Shown: one piece after another, positions 35,817 to 43,982 of the stretch | How positions within the stretch are numbered: the first letter of the stretch is position 1 | How the letters are laid out: each line of letters begins with the position of its first letter | Source of the DNA: Bordetella genomosp. 4 | Lineage (GTDB): Bacteria > Pseudomonadota > Gammaproteobacteria > Burkholderiales > Burkholderiaceae_B | Length of the DNA stretch: 64,000 bases | Assembly (NCBI RefSeq): GCF_002261185.1 | Contig: NZ_NEVQ01000001.1 | Span: 62,001-126,000 of the forward strand | Reading direction: 5' to 3' | The notes under the pieces: generated by a model | Database searches by the model: none | What the model was told of the DNA's origin: nothing | The model's input: only the letters and a program-made list of their open reading frames with translations | Made by a program: the position numbers and the translations under genes

Positions 35817-36821
35817 TCAGTACCGATCGAAAAACGCTTGCAGCTCGGTCGGATTTGCGGAAACCAACAAACCCAGCATCAACAGGATACGAGCTTTCTG
35901 AGGGCTGAGTTCGCCAGCAGCAATAAAACCTGCAGCGTCGTCATCGACCTCGACGTTGCGCCCCACTCGGCCGGTGCCCGTTCGGCTCGCACGGACGACG
36001 GCCACACCTTGAGCTGCAGCGCGCTGTAAGGCTCGCATTGCTATGTCGGTCGCATTGCCATCGCCCACGCCAGCCAACACCAGGCCTTGCGCTTTCGTGG
36101 CGAGGAAGTCGATTAGATCGCTGCCCATATCCACACCCGCATGGACAACGTCGACACGAGGCCAAGTCACGGCATTGAGCATTTCAATCGAAAACTCGCT
36201 CGCCGTGCCGTACACCGTATCGTTGCGGGAAAAAAACTGAGCGTGCGTACCGCGCATCATTCCCGCCCTGCCCCGATTCGGCGAGGCAAAGGCATTCACC
36301 CCTGCACACGCAACCTTTTGGACCTCGCGCGCATAGTGAATGTCTTCGTTCATCACTACCAGCGGCCCGCGCCCGCGCGCCGCTTCACATCCAGCCAGGG
36401 CCACCGCGTGAAACAGGTTCGCAGGTCCATCGGCGCCTGGCGCGGTAGCGGGACGCATTGCGCCGACCAGTACCAAGGGCTTGTCGTGCCGAATCACCAG
36501 ACTGAGAAAGTAGGCGGTTTCCTCTAGCGTATCCGTGCCGTGAGTCACGACGATACCGTCGACAGAAGAGTCCTGGCATAGGGAATCGATGCGCTGCGCC
36601 AGTGTGGCCCAGACGGCATAGGTCATATTCTGGCTGCCCACGCTGGCAACCTGCTCTGCCTGTATCTCCGCCAACTGAGCCAGGCCTGGCACGGCGTCTA
36701 ACAGTCGCTCGACCCCCAAAGCGCCAGCCTGATAGGCATGCGAAGCCGTGTCCGCCTGGGCGCCGGCGATCGTCCCGCCCGTCGCCAATACCGCGATGAC
36801 CGGCAACCGGCGGTCAGGCAT
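35817..36821 (-). CDS. L-asparaginase, probably cytoplasmic
   Basis: A 334-residue asparaginase/glutaminase-family enzyme hydrolysing asparagine to aspartate and ammonia. The first nucleophile threonine is in VLATGGTIAG (about residue 15). The second catalytic Thr-Asp pair is in VVTHGTDTLEETAY (about 92), and the lysine in HYAREVQKVA completes the site. No signal peptide, unlike periplasmic AnsB. Its ATG overlaps the parB stop by 8 bases, so it is translated as the last gene of the par operon. It is followed by strong terminators. A link with chromosome partitioning is not implied. Confidence 0.92.
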   Translation of the reverse strand: MPDRRLPVIAVLATGGTIAGAQADTASHAYQAGALGVERLLDAVPGLAQLAEIQAEQVASVGSQNMTYAVWATLAQRIDSLCQDSSVDGIVVTHGTDTLEETAYFLSLVIRHDKPLVLVGAMRPATAPGADGPANLFHAVALAGCEAARGRGPLVVMNEDIHYAREVQKVACAGVNAFASPNRGRAGMMRGTHAQFFSRNDTVYGTASEFSIEMLNAVTWPRVDVVHAGVDMGSDLIDFLATKAQGLVLAGVGDGNATDIAMRALQRAAAQGVAVVRASRTGTGRVGRNVEVDDDAAGFIAAGELSPQKARILLMLGLLVSANPTELQAFFDRY

Positions 36822-37737
36822 CCAGGACTCCGGATAGCCCTTGACGCTCCAGCAGGGAATTCAGGTGTTCCCAGCCATGAAAATCGATGACGAGTTGACC
36901 TTTTTCACGGGCCCCGACTTTCAGTGCGACGCGCGTACCCAGCTGATCGGAGAGAGCTTCTTCGAGCCGCGTCACATCGCGCGAGGCGCCGTTGCCTTTT
37001 TTTCGAGCGGTGGCATCGACATCTTTGGCGGCTTTCGCGACGAGTTTTTCGGCCTCTCGTACAGATAGGCGCTTGGCAATAATGAGGTTGGCCAGTTGAA
37101 TCTGCATCGCGGCTTCGACCGCCAACAGCGCTCGAGCATGCCCCATATCAATGTCGCCGGCCAACAGCATGGTTTGCACCGGCGCGGCCAGGTTCAGCAA
37201 GCGCAGCAAATTACTGGTCGCGGAACGCGAACGGCCGATAGCCGTTGCAGCCTGCTCATGGGTGAGACCAAACTCATCGAGCAAACGGCGTACGCCGTGG
37301 GCTTCTTCGAGTGGGTTGAGGTCTTCGCGCTGAATGTTTTCGATGAGCGCCATCACGGCGGCGTTTTCATCGGCGACCTCGCGCACCAGGACCGGGACCT
37401 CTTTCAAGCCCGCCAATTGCGCGGCACGAAAACGGCGCTCGCCCGCAATGATTTCGTAATGCCCGGGATCGTCGTTGAGTGCGCGCACCAGAATGGGTTG
37501 CATGATCCCTTGCGTGCGAATGGACTCAGCCAATTCGTTCAACGCGCCTTCGTCCATGCGAGTACGCGGCTGATACTTGCCCGCGCGCATTTTTCCAACG
37601 AGCAATGTCGTCGGAGGTCCCTCTACCTGCTTGACGGCTTCAGCCGTCTTTTTGGCGAAGGTATCGATCGCGGGCCCGTCTGCGCCGAGCAGGGCGTCCA
37701 GCCCGCGACCCAGACCTTTGGGTTTTTTGGTGGCCAT
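36814..37737 (-). CDS. parB: Chromosome-partitioning protein ParB
   Basis: A 307-residue ParB/Spo0J protein. The N-terminal domain has the CTP-binding arginine patch GERRFRAAQLAG (about residues 100-112) and ENIQREDLNPLEEAHG. A helix-turn-helix (GLTHEQAATAIGRSRSATSN) recognises parS, and a C-terminal dimerisation domain follows. Its targets, parS sites, are clustered about 4-7 kb to the right. AAGGA precedes the ATG. It is separated from parA by 173 bases containing DnaA boxes. Confidence 0.98.
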   Translation of the reverse strand: MATKKPKGLGRGLDALLGADGPAIDTFAKKTAEAVKQVEGPPTTLLVGKMRAGKYQPRTRMDEGALNELAESIRTQGIMQPILVRALNDDPGHYEIIAGERRFRAAQLAGLKEVPVLVREVADENAAVMALIENIQREDLNPLEEAHGVRRLLDEFGLTHEQAATAIGRSRSATSNLLRLLNLAAPVQTMLLAGDIDMGHARALLAVEAAMQIQLANLIIAKRLSVREAEKLVAKAAKDVDATARKKGNGASRDVTRLEEALSDQLGTRVALKVGAREKGQLVIDFHGWEHLNSLLERQGLSGVLDA

Positions 37738-37772
37738 GTCGAAAAATCCTTTTTACAACTTGCTATGCCTGC

Positions 37773-37876
37773 TGTGGATATCTTGTACGCTGCATAGATG
37801 GCGCAAGCTCAAGCATGTCTTGACGCGCAAACGGGAACAATACGCCCGATCACCACCATCTTGAACGTGTGGATAA
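37773..37876. promoter_or_regulatory. DnaA boxes between parA and parB
   Basis: A perfect box TGTGGATAA at 37868-37876 and a one-mismatch box TGTGGATAT at 37773-37781. They sit in the 173-base parA-parB spacer. DnaA might modulate parB and asparaginase transcription or act as a titration site; function not shown. Confidence 0.55.
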
Positions 37877-37910
37877 CCCCAGCACGGCATGATGAGTAGC
37901 CATGAAAAGA

Positions 37911-38711
37911 TCAATCCATGGCTTCGACGCGTTTGACCATCTCGGCGCCGAAAGAAATATAAGCTTGAGCGCCACGTGAGGCCTTGTCATACACAACCCC
38001 CGGCAAACCATAGCTGGGAGCTTCGGCAAGACGTACGTTGCGCGGAATCACGGTAGTGAATACTTTATCCCCAAAATGGGATTCCAGCTGTGCGGAAACT
38101 TGTTGTTGTAAAGTCATCCGCGGATCGAACATTACCCGCAACAAACCGATAAAGCTCAAGTCTTCGTTGATGTTGCGATGCACTCGCTTGATGGTGTTGA
38201 CCAGATCGGACAGACCTTCGAGAGCAAAATACTCGCACTGCATCGGAATGATCACGCCATGCGCAGCGGCCAGGCCGTTCAAGGTCAACAACGACAGCGT
38301 AGGCGGACAATCAATCAGCACAAAATCATATTGCGACGCGACGGCGCCAATTGCCGCTTTCAACTGTCGCTCGCGCGCCTCCATGTTGACGAGATCGATC
38401 TCGGCGCCGGATAGTTCGCGGTTAGCAGGCAGCACGTCGTAGCCGCCCGCATCAGAACGCACGCGGGCCTGTTCGATCGATGCGTCGCCGATCAACACAT
38501 CGTATAGCGTGGACTGCAGCGTGCTCTTGTCGATGCCGCTACCCATGGTGGCATTGCCTTGCGGATCCAGATCTATCAACAGCACCCGTTTGCCATGTGT
38601 GGCCAATCCCGCGGCCAGGTTGATGGCTGTCGTGGTTTTGCCAACGCCACCCTTTTGGTTGGCGATACAAAACACGCGTGTAGGACGTGTGCTAGACGTT
38701 TTGGTGTTCAT
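37911..38711 (-). CDS. parA: Chromosome-partitioning ATPase ParA
   Basis: A 266-residue ParA/Soj ATPase. Deviant Walker A motif KGGVGKTTTAINLAAGL (about residues 20-36) with the signature lysine, Walker A-prime/B segments DLDPQGNATMGSGID and FVLIDCPPTLSLLTLN. It forms nucleoid-bound gradients that pull ParB-parS complexes. The start overlaps the rsmG stop by 4 bases. An upstream-encoded N-terminal regulatory domain is absent, as usual for chromosomal ParA. Confidence 0.98.
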   Translation of the reverse strand: MNTKTSSTRPTRVFCIANQKGGVGKTTTAINLAAGLATHGKRVLLIDLDPQGNATMGSGIDKSTLQSTLYDVLIGDASIEQARVRSDAGGYDVLPANRELSGAEIDLVNMEARERQLKAAIGAVASQYDFVLIDCPPTLSLLTLNGLAAAHGVIIPMQCEYFALEGLSDLVNTIKRVHRNINEDLSFIGLLRVMFDPRMTLQQQVSAQLESHFGDKVFTTVIPRNVRLAEAPSYGLPGVVYDKASRGAQAYISFGAEMVKRVEAMD

Positions 38712-39385
38712 AGAGTTCCTTGACTACGACGCATCCAGATCAGGCAGCGTTGTGCATCCAGCTGAGGCACTTGCAGCGCCTGGATATGTTCGACGTGCCA
38801 TTCGCCCTGTTGATGCAAGGCTTGAATTTCATCTTCGGGGACCTTCCCCTTCATGCCAACGAGGGTACCATCGATGCGCACGTGGCGGCCGGCCAGCGAC
38901 GCAAAATCGTTAAGAGAAGCAAACGCGCGCGAAATGACGATATCGCATTGCGCGGGCGCGAGGGCTTCGACGCGTCCATGTACGGCACGTAAATTGGAAA
39001 GAGACAACACACCCGACATCTGACGCACAAATGCCATCTTTTTTTCCACGGCATCCACACAACTGATCTGCCATGCGGGCAACATGATCGCTAATACAAC
39101 ACCAGGCAGCCCGCCGCCCGAGCCGATGTCGTATACCTTGGTGGGACTGGCAGGATCGCACATACGGGCCAAAGGATTAACGACACTTAGGCTATCGAAC
39201 AAATGCTGCACCAGCATTTGTTCAGGGTCGCGAATGGCAGTCAGGTTGTAGGTACGATTCCAACGCTGCATCTGTGCCAGATACGTCAGCAACTGATCCG
39301 TTTGTGCAGCGGTGATCGACAAGCCCAGGCTATCGCCAGCTTGCGTCAGGCGCTGTGCCAGATTGACCTCAGACGCGGGGCTCAT
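38708..39385 (-). CDS. rsmG: 16S rRNA (guanine-N7) methyltransferase RsmG
   Basis: A 225-residue SAM-dependent enzyme that methylates G527 of 16S rRNA. The SAM-binding motif is [20 protein letters not shown] (about residue 75), preceded by [16 protein letters not shown]. Loss of this gene gives low-level streptomycin resistance elsewhere; here it is intact. It overlaps mnmG by 4 bases and parA by 4 bases, so the operon is tightly coupled. Confidence 0.97.
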   Translation of the reverse strand: MSPASEVNLAQRLTQAGDSLGLSITAAQTDQLLTYLAQMQRWNRTYNLTAIRDPEQMLVQHLFDSLSVVNPLARMCDPASPTKVYDIGSGGGLPGVVLAIMLPAWQISCVDAVEKKMAFVRQMSGVLSLSNLRAVHGRVEALAPAQCDIVISRAFASLNDFASLAGRHVRIDGTLVGMKGKVPEDEIQALHQQGEWHVEHIQALQVPQLDAQRCLIWMRRSQGTL

Positions 39386-41301
39386 GCGGCTTGCTTGCGC
39401 GTGCCGTAATGCAAACGCTTTAGATGGATGAGCAATAGTGAGATTGCTGCAGGCGTGACACCGGAAATACGCGCGGCTTGCCCAATGGTTTCGGGACGGT
39501 GCGTTTTGAGTTTCTGGCGAACTTCGAACGACAAGCTGCTGACAGCGTCGTAATCCATGTCCGCCGGAATACGTTGCTGTTCGTGCGACAAATGCTTTTG
39601 TACTTCGTCTTGTTGCCTGGCGATATAGCCCGCGTACTTGACCTGGATTTCGACTTGTTCGGCCAGGATGTCGTCGTCGGACACGCCAGGGCCGGCCAAC
39701 AGTGAACCGTCGGTATTACGAGCCGCCATAAGGGTGGCATAAGACACGGTGGGTCGTTTCAACAGATCTGATAGTGAGTACTCACGTTCAATTGCTTTGC
39801 CTAGCAATGGCTCTGCCGCCTCGGCAGGAAAATTGCGAGGAGTGACCCAGGTTGATTTCAGTCGCTCAATTTCCGCGGCTACTGCATCGCGCTTGCGGCT
39901 GAAGGCATCCCAGCGAATATCATCGACCAGACCTAATTTACGGCCGATTTCAGTCAATCGCAGATCTGCGTTGTCTTCTCGCAAGCTCAAACGATATTCA
40001 GCGCGAGAGGTGAACATGCGATAGGGCTCTGTCACGCCTCGCGTCACGAGATCATCAACCAACACGCCCAAGTACGCTTCGTCACGACGAGGCGTCCACT
40101 GCTCTCTTTCTAACGAACGCAACGCCGCATTCGCACCCGCTAATAGGCCTTGCGCAGCGGCCTCTTCGTAACCTGTTGTGCCGTTGATCTGGCCGGCGAA
40201 ATACAGGCCCTCGATGGCCTTGGTTTCCAATGTTGATTTCAATCCACGAGGATCGAAGTAGTCGTACTCGATCGCATAACCGGGACGCAGAATATGTGCA
40301 TTTTCCAAGCCGGGCAAGGAATGGATCAAATCCCATTGAACGTCGAATGGCAGACTGGTGGATACGCCGTTGGGATAGACCTCGTGGGTATCCAGGCCCT
40401 CGGGCTCGAGGAAAACCTGGTGCGATGCCTTGTCGGCAAAACGATGGATTTTGTCCTCGATGGAAGGACAGTACCGTGGTCCTATGCCCTCGATGACGCC
40501 ACTGTACATTGGTGAGCGATCGAGTCCCGCACGGATGATGTCGTGCGTACGGGAGTTGGTATGAGTGATCCAGCACGGCAGCTGACGCGGGTGCATGGAC
40601 GTGTTGCCCAAAAAGGAAAATACTGGGATCGGATCGAGGTCGCCGGGCTGTTCTTCGAGGACGCTGTAATCAATGGTGCGGCCATCGATACGAGGAGGCG
40701 TTCCGGTTTTCAACCGTCCTTGGGGAAGCTTCAATTCTTTTAAGCGCTGGCCCAATGAGATCGCGGGCGGGTCGCCGGCACGGCCACCGGAGTAGTTTTC
40801 CAGGCCTACGTGAATCAAGCCATTGAGGAAGGTGCCGGCAGTCAGGACGACGCTGCGGGCGCGGAACTTCAATCCGATCTGGGTGACGGCGCCTACCACT
40901 CGATCGCCTTCAACCATGAGGTCGTCGACGGCCTGCTGGAAGAGCCACAGGTTCGGTTGGTTTTCTAAACGATGACGAATAGCTTTGCGGTACAACACCC
41001 GATCGGCTTGCGCTCTAGTTGCGCGGACGGCAGGGCCTTTTGAGCCATTCAAAATACGAAACTGAATTCCCGCCTCGTCAGTGGCGATGGCCATCGCTCC
41101 GCCCAGAGCATCGACCTCTTTGACCAAGTGTCCTTTGCCTATTCCGCCGATCGACGGGTTGCAGGACATTTGACCAAGGGTCTCGATGTTGTGGGTCAAC
41201 AATAGCGTCTTGGCGCCAATGCGGGCAGCTGCCAACGCAGCCTCAGTGCCGGCATGGCCGCCACCGACGACAATCACGTCAAATTCGCGCGGGTAATTCA
41301 T
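39382..41301 (-). CDS. mnmG: tRNA uridine-5-carboxymethylaminomethyl synthase subunit MnmG
   Basis: A 639-residue FAD-dependent enzyme that, with MnmE, modifies U34 of certain tRNAs. The FAD-binding Rossmann motif [20 protein letters not shown] is at the N-terminus, and the GidA signatures [12 protein letters not shown] and [20 protein letters not shown] follow, then a C-terminal helical domain. It is the first gene left of the origin region. Its promoter area is next to two parS sites, so ParB spreading may cover it. mnmE lies 18 kb to the right. Confidence 0.98.
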   Translation of the reverse strand: MNYPREFDVIVVGGGHAGTEAALAAARIGAKTLLLTHNIETLGQMSCNPSIGGIGKGHLVKEVDALGGAMAIATDEAGIQFRILNGSKGPAVRATRAQADRVLYRKAIRHRLENQPNLWLFQQAVDDLMVEGDRVVGAVTQIGLKFRARSVVLTAGTFLNGLIHVGLENYSGGRAGDPPAISLGQRLKELKLPQGRLKTGTPPRIDGRTIDYSVLEEQPGDLDPIPVFSFLGNTSMHPRQLPCWITHTNSRTHDIIRAGLDRSPMYSGVIEGIGPRYCPSIEDKIHRFADKASHQVFLEPEGLDTHEVYPNGVSTSLPFDVQWDLIHSLPGLENAHILRPGYAIEYDYFDPRGLKSTLETKAIEGLYFAGQINGTTGYEEAAAQGLLAGANAALRSLEREQWTPRRDEAYLGVLVDDLVTRGVTEPYRMFTSRAEYRLSLREDNADLRLTEIGRKLGLVDDIRWDAFSRKRDAVAAEIERLKSTWVTPRNFPAEAAEPLLGKAIEREYSLSDLLKRPTVSYATLMAARNTDGSLLAGPGVSDDDILAEQVEIQVKYAGYIARQQDEVQKHLSHEQQRIPADMDYDAVSSLSFEVRQKLKTHRPETIGQAARISGVTPAAISLLLIHLKRLHYGTRKQAA

Positions 41302-41358
41302 GATGGGGGGATGGGAGAAAGAGCTTGTTAGGTTCCATTATAAAGGGGACCTTGGGGA

Positions 41359-41374
41359 TGTTTCACGTGAAACA
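41359..41374. other. parS: parS site 1
   Basis: Perfect 16-bp palindrome TGTTTCACGTGAAACA, the consensus ParB-binding centromere site. It is 58 bases upstream of the mnmG start codon. Confidence 0.95.
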
Positions 41375-41430
41375 TTGGGGAAGTTGCAACGGGTGGCATC
41401 TTTTTGGCTTTTAGGGAGTGTGGGGCGGTG

Positions 41431-41446
41431 TGTTTCACGTGAAACA
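41431..41446. other. parS: parS site 2
   Basis: Perfect TGTTTCACGTGAAACA, 72 bases from site 1. Confidence 0.95.
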
Positions 41447-41494
41447 TATGATGGGGTTGTTGTTCCTGGTATGGGCGAAGTAGGTTCTTTTGGC

Positions 41495-41777
41495 GGTGAG
41501 GTGGGGGAATGGAGAGGGAGGGGCTTCACGTGGTCGGTCGGCCGCCTGCGCGTCCGACACCGCTTCGTCAACCTCGTCGCTACGCTCCTTCGGTTTCCCT
41601 CGCTCGACCACGAGGCGCCCCTCCCTCTCCATTCCCCCACCTCACCTCACAGAATCTTGGATCGCTGCATTGCTGGGACGACTATTTTGCTTAGGCTTCG
41701 TAGGGGAGAACGTGCCAGAGAGAAGGAGTTTGCCGGGCTGTTATCCGCGGGCGCCTACGGGCGCGCCCGCCGATAAC
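41495..41777 (+). repeat. Composite double-hairpin repeat, copy A
   Basis: A large hairpin comes first: 30-bp perfectly complementary arms (41495-41524 and 41617-41646) around a 92-base loop. After a spacer of about 93 bases containing TTGCTTAGGCTTCGTAGG comes a small hairpin: 15-bp arms (14 pairs) at 41740-41754 and 41763-41777 around the loop CTACGGGC. Copy B at 43409-43693 is the same structure in reverse orientation. The large loop is about 90 percent identical and the small loop identical, but the arms differ between copies while staying self-complementary. Short open frames inside it are not credible genes. Confidence 0.85.
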
Positions 41778-41824
41778 GATCGGGAGTCGATCAGTTGAAG
41801 GGAGGTGTGGCGGCACTTCGGGAA

Positions 41825-41840
41825 TGTTTCACGTGGAACA
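41825..41840. other. parS: parS site 3
   Basis: TGTTTCACGTGGAACA, one mismatch from consensus and identical to the form at site 6. Confidence 0.9.
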
Positions 41841-42043
41841 TAGCTAGAATTGCCGCGAAGCTCTGGAGTACCGAGAAAGGACTACCCCTTGCTGTTCATG
41901 AGATTTAGCGATCATGAGACAACGCCTGGCACTATGTTGTGGTGCGGATTTAACCGCGCGTGTGGCCTACTCCGCGGCGAATATGTCCCGTAAAACCAAG
42001 ATAACGGCGGACCAGCGCGCTAGTCGCATCTTCGAATAGCGAA

Positions 42044-42059
42044 TGTTTCACGTGAAACA
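42044..42059. other. parS: parS site 4
   Basis: Perfect TGTTTCACGTGAAACA in a stretch with no credible gene. Confidence 0.95.
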
Positions 42060-42146
42060 CGGGGACGTTATATTCGCGAAGCGATAGATCCCAAGACAGC
42101 ACCTCTCGTTTTCTTAGCTCTATGTCGGCATACAGATGGGTTCTGC

Positions 42147-42162
42147 TGTTTCACGTGGAACG
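42147..42162. other. parS: parS site 5
   Basis: TGTTTCACGTGGAACG, two mismatches from consensus, with the central TTTCACGTG core intact. Confidence 0.8.
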
Positions 42163-42639
42163 TCAATCAATATGGCGAAAAGGGTTTTGCACGGCGGGAG
42201 GGGTGCCATCGGTACGAGTACATTTTGAGTCCTAATGCCCCATCAGCTCGCTATGAGTGGCATCTGCAACGCCGGTATCGGTACTTTTCGCAGAAGGATA
42301 GCTGTCCATCCGGGCAACATCAGACGGCATCTCACCCTATATGGAACCCGTGCGAAGGGTGCCTGCATTTCGACAGAAGCTTAATAAATGCCCTCGGCCT
42401 AGAAGATGCCCCTTTTCCGAAAGAAATCAACGGCAAATACTGGACAGGAAGAGCCTAATCGCGACAATCGCTGCGGCAGAAGAACCCACGTTTATGGCTG
42501 TCCCTTAGTACATACTGGTTTATTACGTCCAGATATCTGGCAAATCATTCCCCATAATCCATACTCAGTGCTGGTATTGGTCAAGAAATTAGGCAGAGCC
42601 GGAGCGCTTCCCAACGGTTGGGCCGGCTCATTGGTGCGC

Positions 42640-42655
42640 TGTTTCACGTGGAACA
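42640..42655. other. parS: parS site 6
   Basis: TGTTTCACGTGGAACA, one mismatch. Between sites 5 and 6 and on to about 43.08 kb I see only short unconvincing open frames. Confidence 0.9.
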
Positions 42656-43100
42656 ATCCACGAGAGCGGAACGAGGGTCGCAGTGCTTAACCTCCGGATG
42701 AATGCGGAGCTCCCCCTGCCCTCTGTCTCTCTATTGACTCCCGGGCCTAAGTAGCCTGTATTAACGACATGACGAGCCACACATAGCACATCGAGCAAAC
42801 GCCCAAGCCACAGACAGTGATAGGCAGCATCACCGCAAACTACCCGGGCCAGCGCCCAGAGCGGAGCAAGATGCCACAGCCGATATCGAGAGCTACGATC
42901 ACAATGCTATACACCACCAGAGAAGCACTCGCGCCACTCTCAACCCCCGTCCTCGATACCGAACCACGCCCAGGATCGCATATCCTTCCGCAAAACACAC
43001 GCATCATCCGCCTCCGAGCCAGCCCTCCCCAGGGGCAACTACAGGCCCCAGAACTCGCCACAGCACCCGCTTAGGCCCCCGCTAAGCAGTCCTAGTCCAT

Positions 43101-43289
43101 TGCATAGTGCCTTGCCTGATCCCCTGCGTGATCCTTTGCCTAATCCCGTGCCTAGTCCTCTGCCAGTCTCCTGTCTGGTCCCCTGCTTGGTTCCTGCCTA
43201 GTCCCTTATCTAGGTTCTTGCCTAGCTCCTTATCTGTGCCTCGCGTAGCCCGTTGCCTAGCGTGTTGCCCAGCTCGTACCTAACCTTCC
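43101..43289 (+). repeat. Degenerate 12-bp tandem array, about 16 units
   Basis: Successive 11-12-base units approximate the consensus TGCCTAGTCCCT. Clear units begin at 43101, 43113, 43125, 43137, 43149, 43195, 43219 and 43254, with weaker ones between. A fainter unit precedes the array. Units are too diverged for a recent expansion. It lies between parS site 6 and repeat copy B, about 420 bases left of the first DnaA box. Iteron-like protein binding or a relic satellite are both possible. Confidence 0.7.
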
Positions 43290-43408
43290 AATCCCTCTTC
43301 ATGCCGCTTTCCCACGCCTCTACCGGCTAAGACCCATCTCAAAGTTAATCCAATTAACTCGTCAAGATCCCGCACCACCTCACAGTTGTCCGCGCCCGAG
43401 TTTTCCAA

Positions 43409-43693
43409 TTGCTAGGGTTGGGCGCGCCCGTAGGCGCCCAACCCTAGCAACCCTGCAAGATATTCCTCCTTGCCTCACCTCCTCCTACGAAGCCTAAGCA
43501 AGACAGTCCCGCCGCCGGTGTGGCAGCACGAGATAACGCGAGTTGGGTGGGGGTGGAAGCCGTGTGGGGGCGCTTCGTGGCCGAGCGAGGGAAACCGAAG
43601 GAGCGCAGCGACGAGGTTGACGAAGCGGTGTCGGACGCGCAGGCGTCTGACCGGCCGCGTGAAGCCCCCACACGGCTTCCACCCCCACTCAAC
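43409..43693 (-). repeat. Composite double-hairpin repeat, copy B
   Basis: Mirror-oriented copy of the element at 41495-41777. The small hairpin comes first on the plus strand: perfect 17-bp arms at 43409-43425 and 43434-43450, loop GCCCGTAG. A 91-base spacer carries the complement of TTGCTTAGGCTTCGTAGG. The large hairpin follows: 30-base arms at 43542-43571 and 43664-43693 with 29 pairs, loop 92 bases. Loop length equals that of copy A, and one stem position at the loop base is T-A in A and C-G in B. It ends 13 bases before the first DnaA box. Confidence 0.85.
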
Positions 43694-43854
43694 GCCAGAA
43701 GAACTCTTATCCACACGCGACAAACACCTCCCACCCGCACACAGCCCACGAACCGCATCCGAACAACTATCCACACCCTCTTCCCCACAACCCCACTCAC
43801 TAAACGTTATCCACAAACCCCCACCGCACACGAAACCCGAAACTACTCACCCCC

Positions 43855-43870
43855 TGTTTCACATGAAACT
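43855..43870. other. parS: Degenerate parS-like site 7
   Basis: TGTTTCACATGAAACT, two mismatches, one of them in the central CG. It lies inside the DnaA-box cluster. It may be a weak or lost ParB site. Confidence 0.5.
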
Positions 43871-43954
43871 CCCCTCCACAACTTTTCCACAAGCCCAATC
43901 TCCACCTCCAGCCTTCCTCGTCAGCCCGGTGGATATCTTTGCGACATCAAAGAA

Positions 43955-43982
43955 ATAAAAAAGCCGAGTTGAATAACTCGGC
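43955..43982 (-). terminator. Orphan intrinsic terminator inside the origin region
   Basis: A perfect 8-bp stem GCCGAGTT/AACTCGGC with a GAAT loop, followed in the leftward transcript by TTTTTTATTTC. No annotated gene ends here: the nearest leftward gene is the cold-shock gene about 600 bases upstream, which has its own hairpins. An unannotated small RNA or origin transcript may end at this point. Confidence 0.7.

Noticed and set aside
41740-41777. TTATCC core in the small hairpin of repeat copy A read as a DnaA box
   Set aside because: It continues GCG and not ACA, and it is accounted for by the hairpin arm.
42225-43074. Short open frames of 73-94 codons between the parS sites
   Set aside because: No Shine-Dalgarno, no recognisable motif, overlapping frames on both strands, one containing a parS site.
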